In this document: one piece after another, positions 25,292-34,420 of the stretch
Layout of the letters: the number at the start of each line of letters is the position of its first letter
How positions within the stretch are numbered: position 1 is the stretch's first letter
Program-made: the position numbers and the translations under genes
Origin: DASRJG01 sp964647625
GTDB lineage: Bacteria; Acidobacteriota; Polarisedimenticolia; Polarisedimenticolales; DASRJG01
Direction: 5' to 3'
Assembly (NCBI GenBank): GCA_964647625.1
Contig: CAZYHZ010000009.1
Coordinates: 28,442 to 92,441 of the forward strand
Length of the DNA: 64,000 bases
The notes under the pieces: generated by a model
Database searches by the model: none
Seen by the model: only the letters and a program-made list of their open reading frames with translations
Told to the model about the DNA's origin: nothing

Positions 25292-26076
25292 TGCGGATCG
25301 CTCCGCCGGTTCACGTTGGTCGCGCTCGCCTGGTCCGTCGGCAGGACCACGCACTCCGCGAGGTTGACGTGCGGCGGACGCGTCGCCACGAAGACGATGA
25401 TTTCGGCGACGTCGTCGGGGGACAGCGGCGTCATACCCTTGTAGACGGAATCGGCGCGCTCCGCATCCCCGTGAAAGCGGACGAGGCTGAACTCGGTGTT
25501 CGCGACCAGCCCGGGATCGACCGTGGCCACCCGGACCCCCGTTCCGAGGACGTCGAGCCTCAGCCCCTCGTTGATCGCGCGTACCGCGTGCTTTGAGGCG
25601 CAGTAGACGTTGCCGCCCGGGTAGAGCTGCCGTCCCGCAATCGACCCCAGGTGGATCACGATGCCGCGCCCGCGCGCCGTCATCAACGGAACGACGGCCC
25701 GGTCGACGTGCAGGACTCCCTTGACGTTCGTGTCGATCATCTCGTTCCAGTCGTCGAGCGAGCCGTCTTGAAGCTTGTCGAGTCCGCGGGACAACCCGGC
25801 GTTGTTGACGAGGACTTCGATCGCCTTCCAGGCTTCGGGCAGACCGGAGATCGCGCGCGCGACGGCGGAGGAGTCCCGCACGTCGAGTTCCATCAACCGG
25901 ACGTCTTTGGCGCCGGCGGCACGCAGCGGCGATTCCATCGCCGTGAGCCGCGCAAGGCGCCGGGCCGCGAGCAGGAGCATGGCCCCTTCCTCGGCGAAGG
26001 CGCGTGCGCAGGCCGCTCCGATGCCGGAGCTTGCGCCCGTGATGAAGACGACCTGGCCGGACAGCCGCGCGCCCAT
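25288..26076 (-). CDS. Short-chain dehydrogenase/reductase
   Basis: A 262-residue classical SDR. GASSGIG binds NAD(P), NNAG is present, and the catalytic Ser, Tyr and Lys fall in LGSIAG and YCASKHA. The Arg-rich loop after the first strand suggests NADP. It is closest in pattern to the YdfG/serine-dehydrogenase type. The ATG at 26076 follows AAAGGAGT; the longer open frame upstream lacks such a site. Its TGA overlaps the GTG of the VWFA gene. Confidence 0.88.
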   Translation of the reverse strand: MGARLSGQVVFITGASSGIGAACARAFAEEGAMLLLAARRLARLTAMESPLRAAGAKDVRLMELDVRDSSAVARAISGLPEAWKAIEVLVNNAGLSRGLDKLQDGSLDDWNEMIDTNVKGVLHVDRAVVPLMTARGRGIVIHLGSIAGRQLYPGGNVYCASKHAVRAINEGLRLDVLGTGVRVATVDPGLVANTEFSLVRFHGDAERADSVYKGMTPLSPDDVAEIIVFVATRPPHVNLAECVVLPTDQASATNVNRRSDPQ

Positions 26077-26181
26077 CGAGACTCCTTTACGCACCGGGAC
26101 GAGCCAGGTTACCCCAGGACCACCCGATGCGCGTACCATGTGCGGGCCGCGAAGGGGTCAATTCCGAAGGAGGAGCGTTCG

Positions 26182-26982
26182 ATGTCTCACATGCACGAGG
26201 TCGACTACAAGATTTACGGGGACGATCTGCAGTACGTGGAGATCGAGCTCGATCCTGGCGAGGCGGCCGTCGCCGAAGCCGGCGGCATGATGTACATGGA
26301 AGACGGCGTCGCCATGGAAACCATCTTCGGCGACGGATCGCGCCCGCAAAGCGGCTTCCTGGACGCTTTGGTCGGAGCGGGGAAGCGCCTCCTGACCGGC
26401 GAGTCGCTCTTCATCACGGCATTTCTGAATCAAGTCTCCGGCAAGAAGAAGGTTGCGTTCGCGGCGCCGTACCCCGGGAAGATCATCCCGGTCAACCTCG
26501 CGGAGATCGGCGGAGAGCTGATCGCTCAGAAGGACGCGTTCCTGTGCGCGGCGAAGGGCGTCAGCCTCGGGATCGCGTTCCAGAAGAAGCTGGGCGTCGG
26601 ATTCTTCGGCGGAGAAGGTTTCATCATGGAGCGCCTGCAGGGCGACGGCTGGTGTTTCATGAACGCCGGCGGGACCATCCATGAACGCGTGCTCGCTCCC
26701 GGCGAGCTGGTGCGCGTCGATACCGGCTGCATCGTCGCGTTCGCTCCGAGCGTGTCGTACGACATCGAGATGGTCAGCGGCATCAAGTCGATCCTGTTCG
26801 GCGGCGAGGGTCTCTTCTGGGCGACGCTGCGCGGGCCGGGAAAGGTGTGGCTCCAGTCTCTGCCGCTCTCGCGCATGGCGCAGCGCATCTACGCCGCCGC
26901 GCCGCAGGGCGGGGGACGCCAGCGGGAAGAAGGCTCGCTCTTGGGTGGACTCGGGCGGCTGCTGGACGGCGATAACAGCTAG
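26182..26982 (+). CDS. TIGR00266/AIM24 family protein
   Basis: A 266-residue beta-rich protein. DYKIYGDDLQYVEIELDPGEAAVAEAGGMMYM is the family N-terminus, and GEGFIMERLQGDGWCFMNAGG with LVRVDTGCIVAF follows. The fold is a double-psi or trimeric beta-sandwich of unknown role, related to mitochondrial AIM24. The start ATG has a strong AAGGAGGAG site 8-9 bases upstream. It is divergent from the SDR operon. Confidence 0.85.
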   Translation: MSHMHEVDYKIYGDDLQYVEIELDPGEAAVAEAGGMMYMEDGVAMETIFGDGSRPQSGFLDALVGAGKRLLTGESLFITAFLNQVSGKKKVAFAAPYPGKIIPVNLAEIGGELIAQKDAFLCAAKGVSLGIAFQKKLGVGFFGGEGFIMERLQGDGWCFMNAGGTIHERVLAPGELVRVDTGCIVAFAPSVSYDIEMVSGIKSILFGGEGLFWATLRGPGKVWLQSLPLSRMAQRIYAAAPQGGGRQREEGSLLGGLGRLLDGDNS

Positions 26983-27025
26983 GACCTGGCGGCTGGAGTC
27001 CGTTTCCGCTCCGAGTCCGCGTTAC

Positions 27026-27595
27026 TCAATCCGGAAAGCGTTCCGCGTCGAAAATCGATTCGACCGGGATGCTCCATCCCGGCAGCACGTCATCGCCTTC
27101 GAGCGTGTCGTCCGGGCCGAGGACCCGCGGCGCCAGGAGCGTCCGGTACGTCGTGACGCGCCGCCGCTCGGGATCGACGACCCACACGAGCCTGCACCCG
27201 GCCGCGAGGTAATCGGCGACCTTCGTGCGAATCTGATAAGGCCGGTTGGAAGGGGAAAAGATCTCGATCGCAAGATCCGGCGGCCCGTCGATGAAGCGAC
27301 GGTAGTCGATGCCGGCGAGCCGCTCTCGCACGACGAACGAGATATCCGGCCCTCGAACCGTGTCCGGATCGCGCGCCAGGACGAAACCGGTCTCGCCGAA
27401 TACTGCGCCGAGGCCACGAGGGACGACGAAGTCCTCGAGGAGTCGTTCCAGCTTCCTGCGGACCTGGTCGTGCCACGGAGAGGGAAGCGGCTCCGAGACG
27501 AGCCATCCTGCCTCCAGCTCGTGCCGCTTTTCGTCGTCGGGAAGCACCGCCAGCTCCAATGCGGTCAGCCGCCGACCCTGTTCGTGTCGTTCCAC
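27026..27595 (-). CDS. Uma2 family (DUF820) PD-(D/E)xK-like protein
   Basis: A 189-residue Uma2-type protein. Family features are LTALELAVLPDDEKRHELEAGWLV at the start, VRGPDISFVVRER with the first catalytic Asp, and PPDLAIEIFSPSNRPYQIRTKVADYLAAGC, which carries the Glu and Lys of the nuclease-like site. GTG at 27595 is the first reasonable start; further upstream the open frame runs through the tRNA-like repeat and is not coding. No clear ribosome site. Uma2 genes are typical of cyanobacteria and other multicellular or large genomes; function unknown. Confidence 0.8.
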   Translation of the reverse strand: MERHEQGRRLTALELAVLPDDEKRHELEAGWLVSEPLPSPWHDQVRRKLERLLEDFVVPRGLGAVFGETGFVLARDPDTVRGPDISFVVRERLAGIDYRRFIDGPPDLAIEIFSPSNRPYQIRTKVADYLAAGCRLVWVVDPERRRVTTYRTLLAPRVLGPDDTLEGDDVLPGWSIPVESIFDAERFPD

Positions 27596-28100
27596 GCACG
27601 TACGATACGGCGGCCCACTGGACGCGTCCAGCCGTCGCGACGGTTCCCCGTTGTCGCAATGCAACCCGCTACCGCACGAGCAACGGAACCGTCGATGGGG
27701 CCTGGGTCCTCTGACATGCGAGGTTCGCCTCAGGCCACCGCGGTGACGGGGTGGTACAAAACGGAAGAGACCAAATCGATCAATGTTTGCGTGGGTCTCC
27801 GGAGCCGAAAGCCGTCCCAGATTTGCGGGGCCGAGGGCGGCGGGTTCGATTCCCGCCGCCTCCACCACACAACTCTTTCTCCTCGCGTCGCTTGCGGCGG
27901 GCACGCGTCCGCGTTGTGCTTCTATCGTGCTCCGCAGTCGGCGCCATGGTTCCCGGCTACCGCGGGAGGCGCGATACGCGCACGACTAATCCAACAAGGG
28001 TTCTCGGAAGCGCCAGGGATCCGAATTAGGGGTGCACAGAGCCCGGCTTGTTCCGATTGCACGCTCGGGCTGAGTAGTTGGAGTGCCGCATTTTCCAATT
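27596..28100. other. Gene-free stretch containing the left tRNA-like repeat
   Basis: About 500 bases without a supportable gene. It holds the first 30-base tRNA 3'-end repeat (27840-27869). G+C content falls to its right, marking the island boundary. Open frames here that read VVEAAGIEPA are translations of the tRNA-like repeat and are not genes. Confidence 0.6.
27840..27869 (+). repeat. attL-like direct repeat: tRNA 3' end (T-arm, acceptor strand, CCA)
   Basis: Thirty bases: T-stem GCGGG, loop TTCGATT, stem CCCGC, acceptor strand CGCCTCC, discriminator A, CCA, then CA. The identical 30 bases occur at 36047-36076. No matching 5' acceptor strand (GGAGGCG), D-arm or anticodon arm is found upstream, so this is a fragment and not a working tRNA gene. 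Confidence 0.75.
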
Positions 28101-28589
28101 TCATGACGTGCGCTTCGGATTTGTCGGCAGATGTCTATTGAGAACCAACTTTCCGACAAACGTGATGCCATTCTGATCGAGCTGGAGACGTGCTTTCTCG
28201 GTATTGGCGAAATGGACCCTCCCGGATGCGACCCACAGCCATGCCGCGATGCTTCTGCCCGGTTTCAGATGTTTGCGCAAATGGATTAGGGCGGACCTTC
28301 GCTTCGCGATCACCGTAGAGATCTCATCCTTCTTTGCCGAATGCGGTTCGAGGCCGATCACGGAACGGCTCGGTCCGTGACCGAGCAGGTAGTCCCATCG
28401 GTTCTCGTCCGGATGCGCCTCACGAAGCGAAGTGTCCAGATTGAGGCTGTCGGCGAAGTCGGATCGGACGCTCTCGTCGATTAGCGCTCGGTGACCGCCT
28501 TCCATGGCCATCAGCCCGTTCATAACGGCTCCGAATAGACCTGATCCATCCACGAGCGCGGAGCGAATTGGCGTGGCCCGGCGCGTCAT
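28101..28589 (-). CDS. Small partner of the AAA ATPase, possible PD-(D/E)xK-type nuclease
   Basis: A 162-residue soluble protein not recognised with certainty. Its ATG overlaps the ATPase stop codon (ATGA), so the two form a translationally coupled pair. The centre reads WDYLLGHGPSRSVIGLEPHSA then KKDEISTVIAKRRSALIHL, and the end WLWVASGRVHF. Asp66, then Glu81-x-His83 on a predicted strand followed by a lysine-rich helix, is compatible with a degenerate PD-(D/E)xK nuclease core. This is an inference from spacing only. The effector-next-to-ATPase layout is the usual one for two-gene phage defence modules. Confidence 0.6.
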   Translation of the reverse strand: MTRRATPIRSALVDGSGLFGAVMNGLMAMEGGHRALIDESVRSDFADSLNLDTSLREAHPDENRWDYLLGHGPSRSVIGLEPHSAKKDEISTVIAKRRSALIHLRKHLKPGRSIAAWLWVASGRVHFANTEKARLQLDQNGITFVGKLVLNRHLPTNPKRTS

Positions 28590-29731
28590 TCGCCGTGCTC
28601 ATTCACAGCCGCGCGAACCGCCTCCCCGAAGCGCGAACTGAAGCCTGTAAGGCCTCCCCAGGCCGCCTCGTTCTCGTCGTCCGATCCTGGGTCTAGGTTT
28701 GAGATGTTTTTCGACCGAACTCTTCCGTCGCTGTCAAACTTGAGCAGGTGAACGCTGTAGCTCTTGTGAAGCGCGGCTTCGGCTACCTTTTTCATCGACT
28801 GTGTTTGTGTTACGTCGAATCCCTGACACACAAGTTGCCACCGCGCGTTATGTTCCTTGAGTCGTCGCAGCATCCAGATCGCCGTAAGCACATGTGCCGA
28901 GTGCGTAGAGAGGACCACGCGATAACCGCGCCATAGCAGATCCAGCACGAGCAGGAGGAAAACAGTGAGCGCTTGTGGGTGCAGCCCCATTTCCGGCTCT
29001 TCGACGATCACCCACTCGATCTCTGGCTGCTTGCGCTTCTTGGTTCTCGGTAGCAGGTGGTAAAGGCCGAGCAACAGGGGTGTAAACTCGCGCTGCCCAG
29101 TGGCCCAGGTCATGAACGGAAGTCCGGCTTTGTCGTGCGTCAGCTTGAGTCGTTTGGCATGTTGTGGATCCAGTTCGAGCGCAATCGATCCCCCATGGAA
29201 AACAGCCGAGTCGATCAGCTTTCGGTACTCCTGCTTGAGGAGGCGAGGGACGGGGAAGAGCTGATCGCCCCCACGGGCACTGAAGCGGTCGAAGAGGTTT
29301 TGGCTGAAGATGCGAGCGACGACGGGCGTGTCCGACGTTAGTTTCTGAAACGGGGCCGCCCAGCCATCACTAATGAGCATCGAGCGGTGAGCCGGGATGA
29401 AGAAGGCTCGCTCCTTGCCGTTCCCGAGGCGGCTGATGCTCTTGGGTTCGATTTTCGCCCCATCAAGGAGGATCTCAGAGTCGCTTCGCCATGCAGTCCC
29501 CATGCCGACGCCGAAGATGAGGTCGATGAGGACTCCGGGTTCGGCGCGCTGGCCGGCTTCTCGTAGGGCCGAGACGATCTGTTTCCCGTCCATTGCGGTC
29601 TTCAGCCACTGAAGGGCGAGGCTCTTTCCGGTGCCTTGCGCACCCACAATGACAGTCAGGTCTCCGAACTCGAGCTCGGCATCCCCGATCTGCCCGAAGT
29701 TGCGAATCGAGAGCTTCGTGTTCCTCGTCAT
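28586..29731 (-). CDS. AAA/ABC-type ATPase of RecF/OLD-like class
   Basis: A 381-residue ATPase. The ATG at 29731 is preceded by GGAGGT at 5 bases; the open frame continues upstream without a site. Walker A is GAQGTGKS at residues 30-37. ATGQREFTPLL near 210 fits the signature region, VIVEEPEMGLHP at 241-252 is Walker B, and LSTHSAHVL near 274-282 is the switch histidine. This order is that of AAA_15/AAA_21 ATPases found in OLD, Septu, PARIS and similar defence systems. There is no TOPRIM domain; the effector is expected to be the overlapping downstream gene. Outside the ATPase motifs no known partner family is recognised. Confidence 0.85.
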   Translation of the reverse strand: MTRNTKLSIRNFGQIGDAELEFGDLTVIVGAQGTGKSLALQWLKTAMDGKQIVSALREAGQRAEPGVLIDLIFGVGMGTAWRSDSEILLDGAKIEPKSISRLGNGKERAFFIPAHRSMLISDGWAAPFQKLTSDTPVVARIFSQNLFDRFSARGGDQLFPVPRLLKQEYRKLIDSAVFHGGSIALELDPQHAKRLKLTHDKAGLPFMTWATGQREFTPLLLGLYHLLPRTKKRKQPEIEWVIVEEPEMGLHPQALTVFLLLVLDLLWRGYRVVLSTHSAHVLTAIWMLRRLKEHNARWQLVCQGFDVTQTQSMKKVAEAALHKSYSVHLLKFDSDGRVRSKNISNLDPGSDDENEAAWGGLTGFSSRFGEAVRAAVNEHGE

Positions 29732-30097
29732 ACCGCACCTCCACGGATCACATCGAGGTGGTTTCGCAAGAGCGCTTGGATTGGTCTTGTGCCGTCTCAG
29801 CCGTGCCCCACGGGCCGATCCGGTGAGCTTCCGAATTGCGAAGTATACCCCCCAATGTCCATTGGGCGAGAACACACTCCTGGCGCAAGTGAGCCAAGAC
29901 AATACCTGACACCGCCGACGGCCGGAACGAGGAAGTCGATGCCGCGAATTGATGGAGTGAAGGATCCTTGGGGTGCGTCCCCGAGTCTTTGTCGAGCGTG
30001 GCTCGTGACACCCGCGTGGTCATCGTGACATTCCGCGTCGCGTGGCGAGCGCGGATCCGCGCCTCCCGCACAGCAACGGTAGGCTTGGATATGTAAA
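29732..30097. promoter_or_regulatory. Divergent intergenic region between the two island operons
   Basis: 366 bases with lower G+C and no supportable gene. It must hold the promoters of the ATPase pair (leftward) and the STAND gene (rightward). I could not assign a convincing -35/-10 pair. Confidence 0.4.
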
Positions 30098-33000
30098 ATG
30101 AGCGAATGGGATCTGGTTTCGCCGATCTCGCGCCGCCGCTCCGGTTCGCAGCCAATGAGGGCTACTGAGATTTCTGCGGCCGCGCCCAAATTCCCCGACG
30201 CTTCGCACGCGCTGCATGGGTTTCGCTACCAGCTGCTGCAAACGCTCGGCGCGTGGCTGAACCTGCGGCCGAACGAGGAGCTTTGGATCGAAGTGTCCGA
30301 GGATTACGCGGTTTGCTCAGCGCACCAGTACAACGCTGTGCAGGTCAAGGGCTCACGCGCCGCGTCGGGGCCAACGCCGTACAGCTTGCAATCGAGTGAT
30401 GTGCGTGCTGCGCTGCGCCGTTTCTGGACGCGGGCGGAATCTTCATCGCGAGAGCGCCTTACGTTTCTGGCCAATGGCGGCGTGGCGGTCGAACGGGACC
30501 ATCCTTTTCCTAGGGGCGGCGGTGGGCTCGACTACTGGACGGCTGCGGCGCGCGGCGCGGACACCGCGCCGTTGCGCGCGGCGTTGTTGGCGTTGTTCGA
30601 TGGCGAACCTCTCGGCGTCTGGCTCGCGCAGCAGCCGAGCGATGACGAATTGCGCGCACGGCTCCTGAGGCGCGTGACCTGGGCGCTTTGCGCTGCGAGC
30701 ACCGACGATCTTTCCGCGCAGCTGCTCGACCAGATCGGCGCCGTCTACATCGAGCGCGGTTTGCCGGTGACGGCGGCGTCGGCCGGTTGGCATGCGCTGT
30801 GTGACCAGGTCTTTGAGGTGGCATGTCGGTCTGATCCCGCGACGCGACGCTTGACCTCGGTGGATTTGCACCGCGCAATCGAAGACACCCTCGCCGCGCT
30901 CAACATCGCAAAGAGGATGGGCGCTGCCGCGGGTGATGCCGCGGCCTATGTCCAGAGCGTCCTTGTGGGCGAACTCGCCGAAGTGCTGCCCGCGACAACC
31001 GCGCGCGCCCAGACGATCGCCGCCATCCAATCAACCGTTGGCGCTGAACCGTTAGTGTGGCTGCATGGCGGCCACGGCGTCGGAAAGTCAACGTTGGCGC
31101 ACCTTCTGGCACGACGCTACGGCGGTCGCTGGTTGACCTTGGATCTGCGGCTTGCTCAGGCCGATCGCGGCGGCGCGCTTGCCGCCTGGCGCGAGCTGAT
31201 GCGCGCCATCACTTCCAAGGGAATGCCGGACGGTATCGTGCTCGATGATTTCGCCGCCGCCGCCGTTGTTGCGTTGGGCGGCCGTCTGGCCGCACTGACT
31301 CAACAAATGGCGAGCAGGGGCGGGCGCGTAGTCGTCACGTCTCCACAACCGGCTTCACCAGCGCGGTTGGCGGCGCTTGGCGCGACACCGAACGCAAACG
31401 TTTCAGCGCCGTACTTCACCGACACCGACATCCAAGATCTGATCAGTCGTACACCGTCACCGGAGTCCGCGCAAATCGAGGCCTGGCGCTTGTTCATCCG
31501 CATGGCCACGGGCGGCGGTCACCCGCTGCTGGTGGCGACGAAGGTCGCCAGCCTGCGCGCTCGCGGTTGGCCCGCGAGCGGACTGGCCGAAGACATCGGC
31601 AAGACCAGTGAGGCCATCCAGATCACGCGTGACGAAGCGCGTCGGGCGCTGCTCCGCGAACTCGCCGCGCTCGACCAAGCGCTCTCGCTCGATGTTGGTG
31701 CCCTCCTCCGCCGCATCGGCGTGGTGTTCGATCGCGTCGATACGGGCCTTGTATCGGTTCTCGCAAAACTGCCGCCTGCCATAGCCAGGGCGTCGGACGC
31801 GCTTGCCGTGCTGCGCGGCAGTTGGCTCGAAGCGTTGCCCGACGGCGACTTGCGCCTGTCGCCCGTCATCTCCGACATCAGTACCGACGTGGCGGCGGAA
31901 GATATCCAACGCTGGTGCCGCGCCGCCGCGGAATACTGGTTGCGTAAGCGGGTGCTCAACGAACGAACCCTGCCGCTCTGTTTCTGGAACGCCTTTATCG
32001 GTCATCACGACTGGGTGCTGATGAAGCTGTGCGAGACGCTGCAGAGCCTCGATCACGAGATCCTGCGTGGAGCGGTCGCTCTTCTTTCGCCGATGACCGC
32101 GTTGCGGACAGACGTGTCGCTCTACGAGCACAACCCCATTGTCGGCGTCAATTTGCGACTGCTCCAGTTCCAGGTGGCGGCAGCGGTCGAATCCGACGGC
32201 TCGGGCGCCGACATCGCCAAGCGTCTGCTGGTGGAGCTGAGTCAGATCGAAGATCGCGACGTTTACGCGCTGATGACGGCCGTTTCCGCTTCCAAGGTGC
32301 TGATGACGCAGACCGTCCACCTCGCGCCAGAGGACATTGTCGAATGTGCGTTGCGGCTACGCCAGGTCACGCCGCGCGTACAGGAATTGGGCGGCCCAAC
32401 GCTGAAGCTCCCCCACTGTGACATCGCGCGACAGTTCGGGGAAGACGTGGACCCTTCGGACTTTCTATTCGCCAGTTCCCTCTCCAAAAGTCAGGATTCG
32501 GCGGGCTTCCTGCGTACGATTGAAGCGCTCGACGCGATCGGGGCGGATGAGCGTCGCCGTTTCCTCGCCGCCTCCGGCGCGATCTTTGATGGGCTCTCGC
32601 TTTTCGTGAACTCCGGATGGTCCTGTGACCAGCTCGAGGATCGCGAGATGGTGGCCGCGCTCCGATGTTATGAGTGCGCTGCCACGATCGCGGAGCGGTG
32701 GGAAGTGGTGGACCTGAATGTCGAACTGGCGGTAGCACAATCCGTGATCCTGGACGAAGCTCTCAAAGACATGGATCGCGCGCTCGCTATCGTGGAAGCC
32801 GCCGTCGCTCGTTTTGGCCCGCTGCCCGCCCTGGTCAGGCAGAAGGCGAAGGTCCTCGGCCACAACGACCGCGACGCGGAGGCCGCCGATTTGATGATGA
32901 GCATCGAGGACACGGTCGGCGGCAACTCCAAGCTCGAACGCGGTCTTTCATTGCGCGATGGTGGCACGTCGGCCGCGCGGAGCGGGCGCTTTGACATCGC

Positions 33001-34207
33001 GGCGCGCCTGTTCGCCAAGGCCATTCAAGCCATCGACGAAAGTGGTGGACACGCGGCGCTCGCTGCGGGCTTGCGCGTCGATCTTGCGATGGCACTCTGG
33101 GATTCAAAAGATCGCGCAGCGGCGCTGCTCAGACTCGCCGACGCCCTCGATATTGTCGGCACGCTTGATGCTTCCGCATCCCGTCAACACGAGCGCGCGC
33201 ACCAGTTCGCGCGCGCTGCGTGCGGACTGTTCTTGAGTGACGTGGGTTCTTTTCCGCTCAACTCCCGGCCAAACATCGCCTATGGCGGCGCCTCGGTTCT
33301 GTCGCTCTCGCGTGAGGAACTCGTCAACGTTGAACTGAAGCCGCTCGCGGACAATTGGCGCATCCTGGCGCTGGTCGAAGCCGAGTGCGATCTCGATGTC
33401 GGCATCGATGCGCGTTCGCGCGCCGCGCAGACAGGGCCGGCGCTTGCGTCCATCGAATCGATGATCGCGTTCGCGCGATACGGCGGCGGACTTATGAGCG
33501 ATGACCTGGAGGCCGCGCTTGGCCTGGGCATTCCAGCGACGTCGGCTGCGCGAATGCGCCGCTTGGCTATCGACAAAAACGATGAGCCTGTCCGCGTCGA
33601 CTTCGACAACGTGACGGCGACGCCGCTGGCCGACTTACTCGCCGATCCGGTGTGGCGCGACGCAGTGATGCGGCTTCCGGTTGACATTCTTGTCGCCCGT
33701 CGCTTGCAGGGGAAATGGTCGCCGGATCTGCCCGATCGCTTGCGCGCGGCCTGCGGAAAAGTGTTCGGCAATGAAGCGGGGATGGACGCCGTGCTAAAGG
33801 CGGCCACGGGGCGCTATGCCATCGGACCAACCGAGCCCCTCAATCATTCGATAGCGGCGGCCGCCTCGCGCACCGACGAGGAACTCGCGATCGATCCATC
33901 GATCCGATTCAACCGCGACATGCTGTTCGTGGGCCATTTGTCTCAAAGCATAGCGCGGCATGCGCTTGAAACGCTGATCGTGCCGGTGCTGCAGCGCGGA
34001 TGGGCGGACGTGCTCGCCAACCAACGGTTCCGCTTGCGCGCGCCGACGCGTTGCTGTCCCGTCATCGAAGACGCTATTGCTGCCGTGCCGAAACATGGGC
34101 TGCCGGCTGCGGCGCGGCTGGTTCTAGCGGCGGCAACGGCGGTTGGAGAAAGCCTGCCCGAGAGTTGGGAAACAATGCTCGTTGCCCTCGCGCGGGGATC
34201 AATCTGA
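30098..34207 (+). CDS. Avs-like STAND NTPase with N-terminal Cap4-type nuclease domain
   Basis: A 1369-residue protein. Residues 36-115 match the Cap4/DUF4297 endonuclease pattern: GFRYQLLQTL, then ELWIEVSEDY with Glu65 and Asp69, then VQVKGS with Gln82-x-Lys84, a PD-(D/E)xK core. An NTPase domain follows with Walker A GGHGVGKS at 324-331 and Walker B GIVLDDF with Asp383 and Asp384. The arginine usual after the next strand (TSR) is replaced in VVVTSPQP. From about 550 to the end the protein is helical, with TPR-like stretches around 800-960. Antiviral STAND proteins sense phage proteins with such C-terminal repeats and then activate the nuclease. ATG at 30098 is used; ATG at 30155 is an alternative. 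Confidence 0.8.
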   Translation: MSEWDLVSPISRRRSGSQPMRATEISAAAPKFPDASHALHGFRYQLLQTLGAWLNLRPNEELWIEVSEDYAVCSAHQYNAVQVKGSRAASGPTPYSLQSSDVRAALRRFWTRAESSSRERLTFLANGGVAVERDHPFPRGGGGLDYWTAAARGADTAPLRAALLALFDGEPLGVWLAQQPSDDELRARLLRRVTWALCAASTDDLSAQLLDQIGAVYIERGLPVTAASAGWHALCDQVFEVACRSDPATRRLTSVDLHRAIEDTLAALNIAKRMGAAAGDAAAYVQSVLVGELAEVLPATTARAQTIAAIQSTVGAEPLVWLHGGHGVGKSTLAHLLARRYGGRWLTLDLRLAQADRGGALAAWRELMRAITSKGMPDGIVLDDFAAAAVVALGGRLAALTQQMASRGGRVVVTSPQPASPARLAALGATPNANVSAPYFTDTDIQDLISRTPSPESAQIEAWRLFIRMATGGGHPLLVATKVASLRARGWPASGLAEDIGKTSEAIQITRDEARRALLRELAALDQALSLDVGALLRRIGVVFDRVDTGLVSVLAKLPPAIARASDALAVLRGSWLEALPDGDLRLSPVISDISTDVAAEDIQRWCRAAAEYWLRKRVLNERTLPLCFWNAFIGHHDWVLMKLCETLQSLDHEILRGAVALLSPMTALRTDVSLYEHNPIVGVNLRLLQFQVAAAVESDGSGADIAKRLLVELSQIEDRDVYALMTAVSASKVLMTQTVHLAPEDIVECALRLRQVTPRVQELGGPTLKLPHCDIARQFGEDVDPSDFLFASSLSKSQDSAGFLRTIEALDAIGADERRRFLAASGAIFDGLSLFVNSGWSCDQLEDREMVAALRCYECAATIAERWEVVDLNVELAVAQSVILDEALKDMDRALAIVEAAVARFGPLPALVRQKAKVLGHNDRDAEAADLMMSIEDTVGGNSKLERGLSLRDGGTSAARSGRFDIAARLFAKAIQAIDESGGHAALAAGLRVDLAMALWDSKDRAAALLRLADALDIVGTLDASASRQHERAHQFARAACGLFLSDVGSFPLNSRPNIAYGGASVLSLSREELVNVELKPLADNWRILALVEAECDLDVGIDARSRAAQTGPALASIESMIAFARYGGGLMSDDLEAALGLGIPATSAARMRRLAIDKNDEPVRVDFDNVTATPLADLLADPVWRDAVMRLPVDILVARRLQGKWSPDLPDRLRAACGKVFGNEAGMDAVLKAATGRYAIGPTEPLNHSIAAAASRTDEELAIDPSIRFNRDMLFVGHLSQSIARHALETLIVPVLQRGWADVLANQRFRLRAPTRCCPVIEDAIAAVPKHGLPAAARLVLAAATAVGESLPESWETMLVALARGSI

Positions 34208-34420
34208 AGTTGCCGTGCGGCACGATTGAAACGAGCGAATCATCGTCACGATCGCACGCTGGGTGGGTTCCGGTCGGCTCAGCCGCACCTCGGAATCACG
34301 TGCGCCGTCGGGATACACGAGCCTCAGGGAGCGAGGCCTGATGGGAAGGTTGCCGCCATGGAACGCCATGGCGAGCACGCGCTAATATGCTCGGCTCTCG
34401 CCCGGCAAGGAGCCGGTCAT

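Noticed and set aside
27780..27869. A complete tRNA gene ending at 27867
   Set aside because: The T-arm and acceptor 3' strand are perfect, but no 5' acceptor strand, D-arm or anticodon arm can be formed upstream.
27783..27989. Open frames through the tRNA-like repeats reading VVEAAGIEPA or WWRRRESNPH
   Set aside because: These are well-known spurious translations of tRNA 3' ends. They have no ribosome sites and overlap the repeats.
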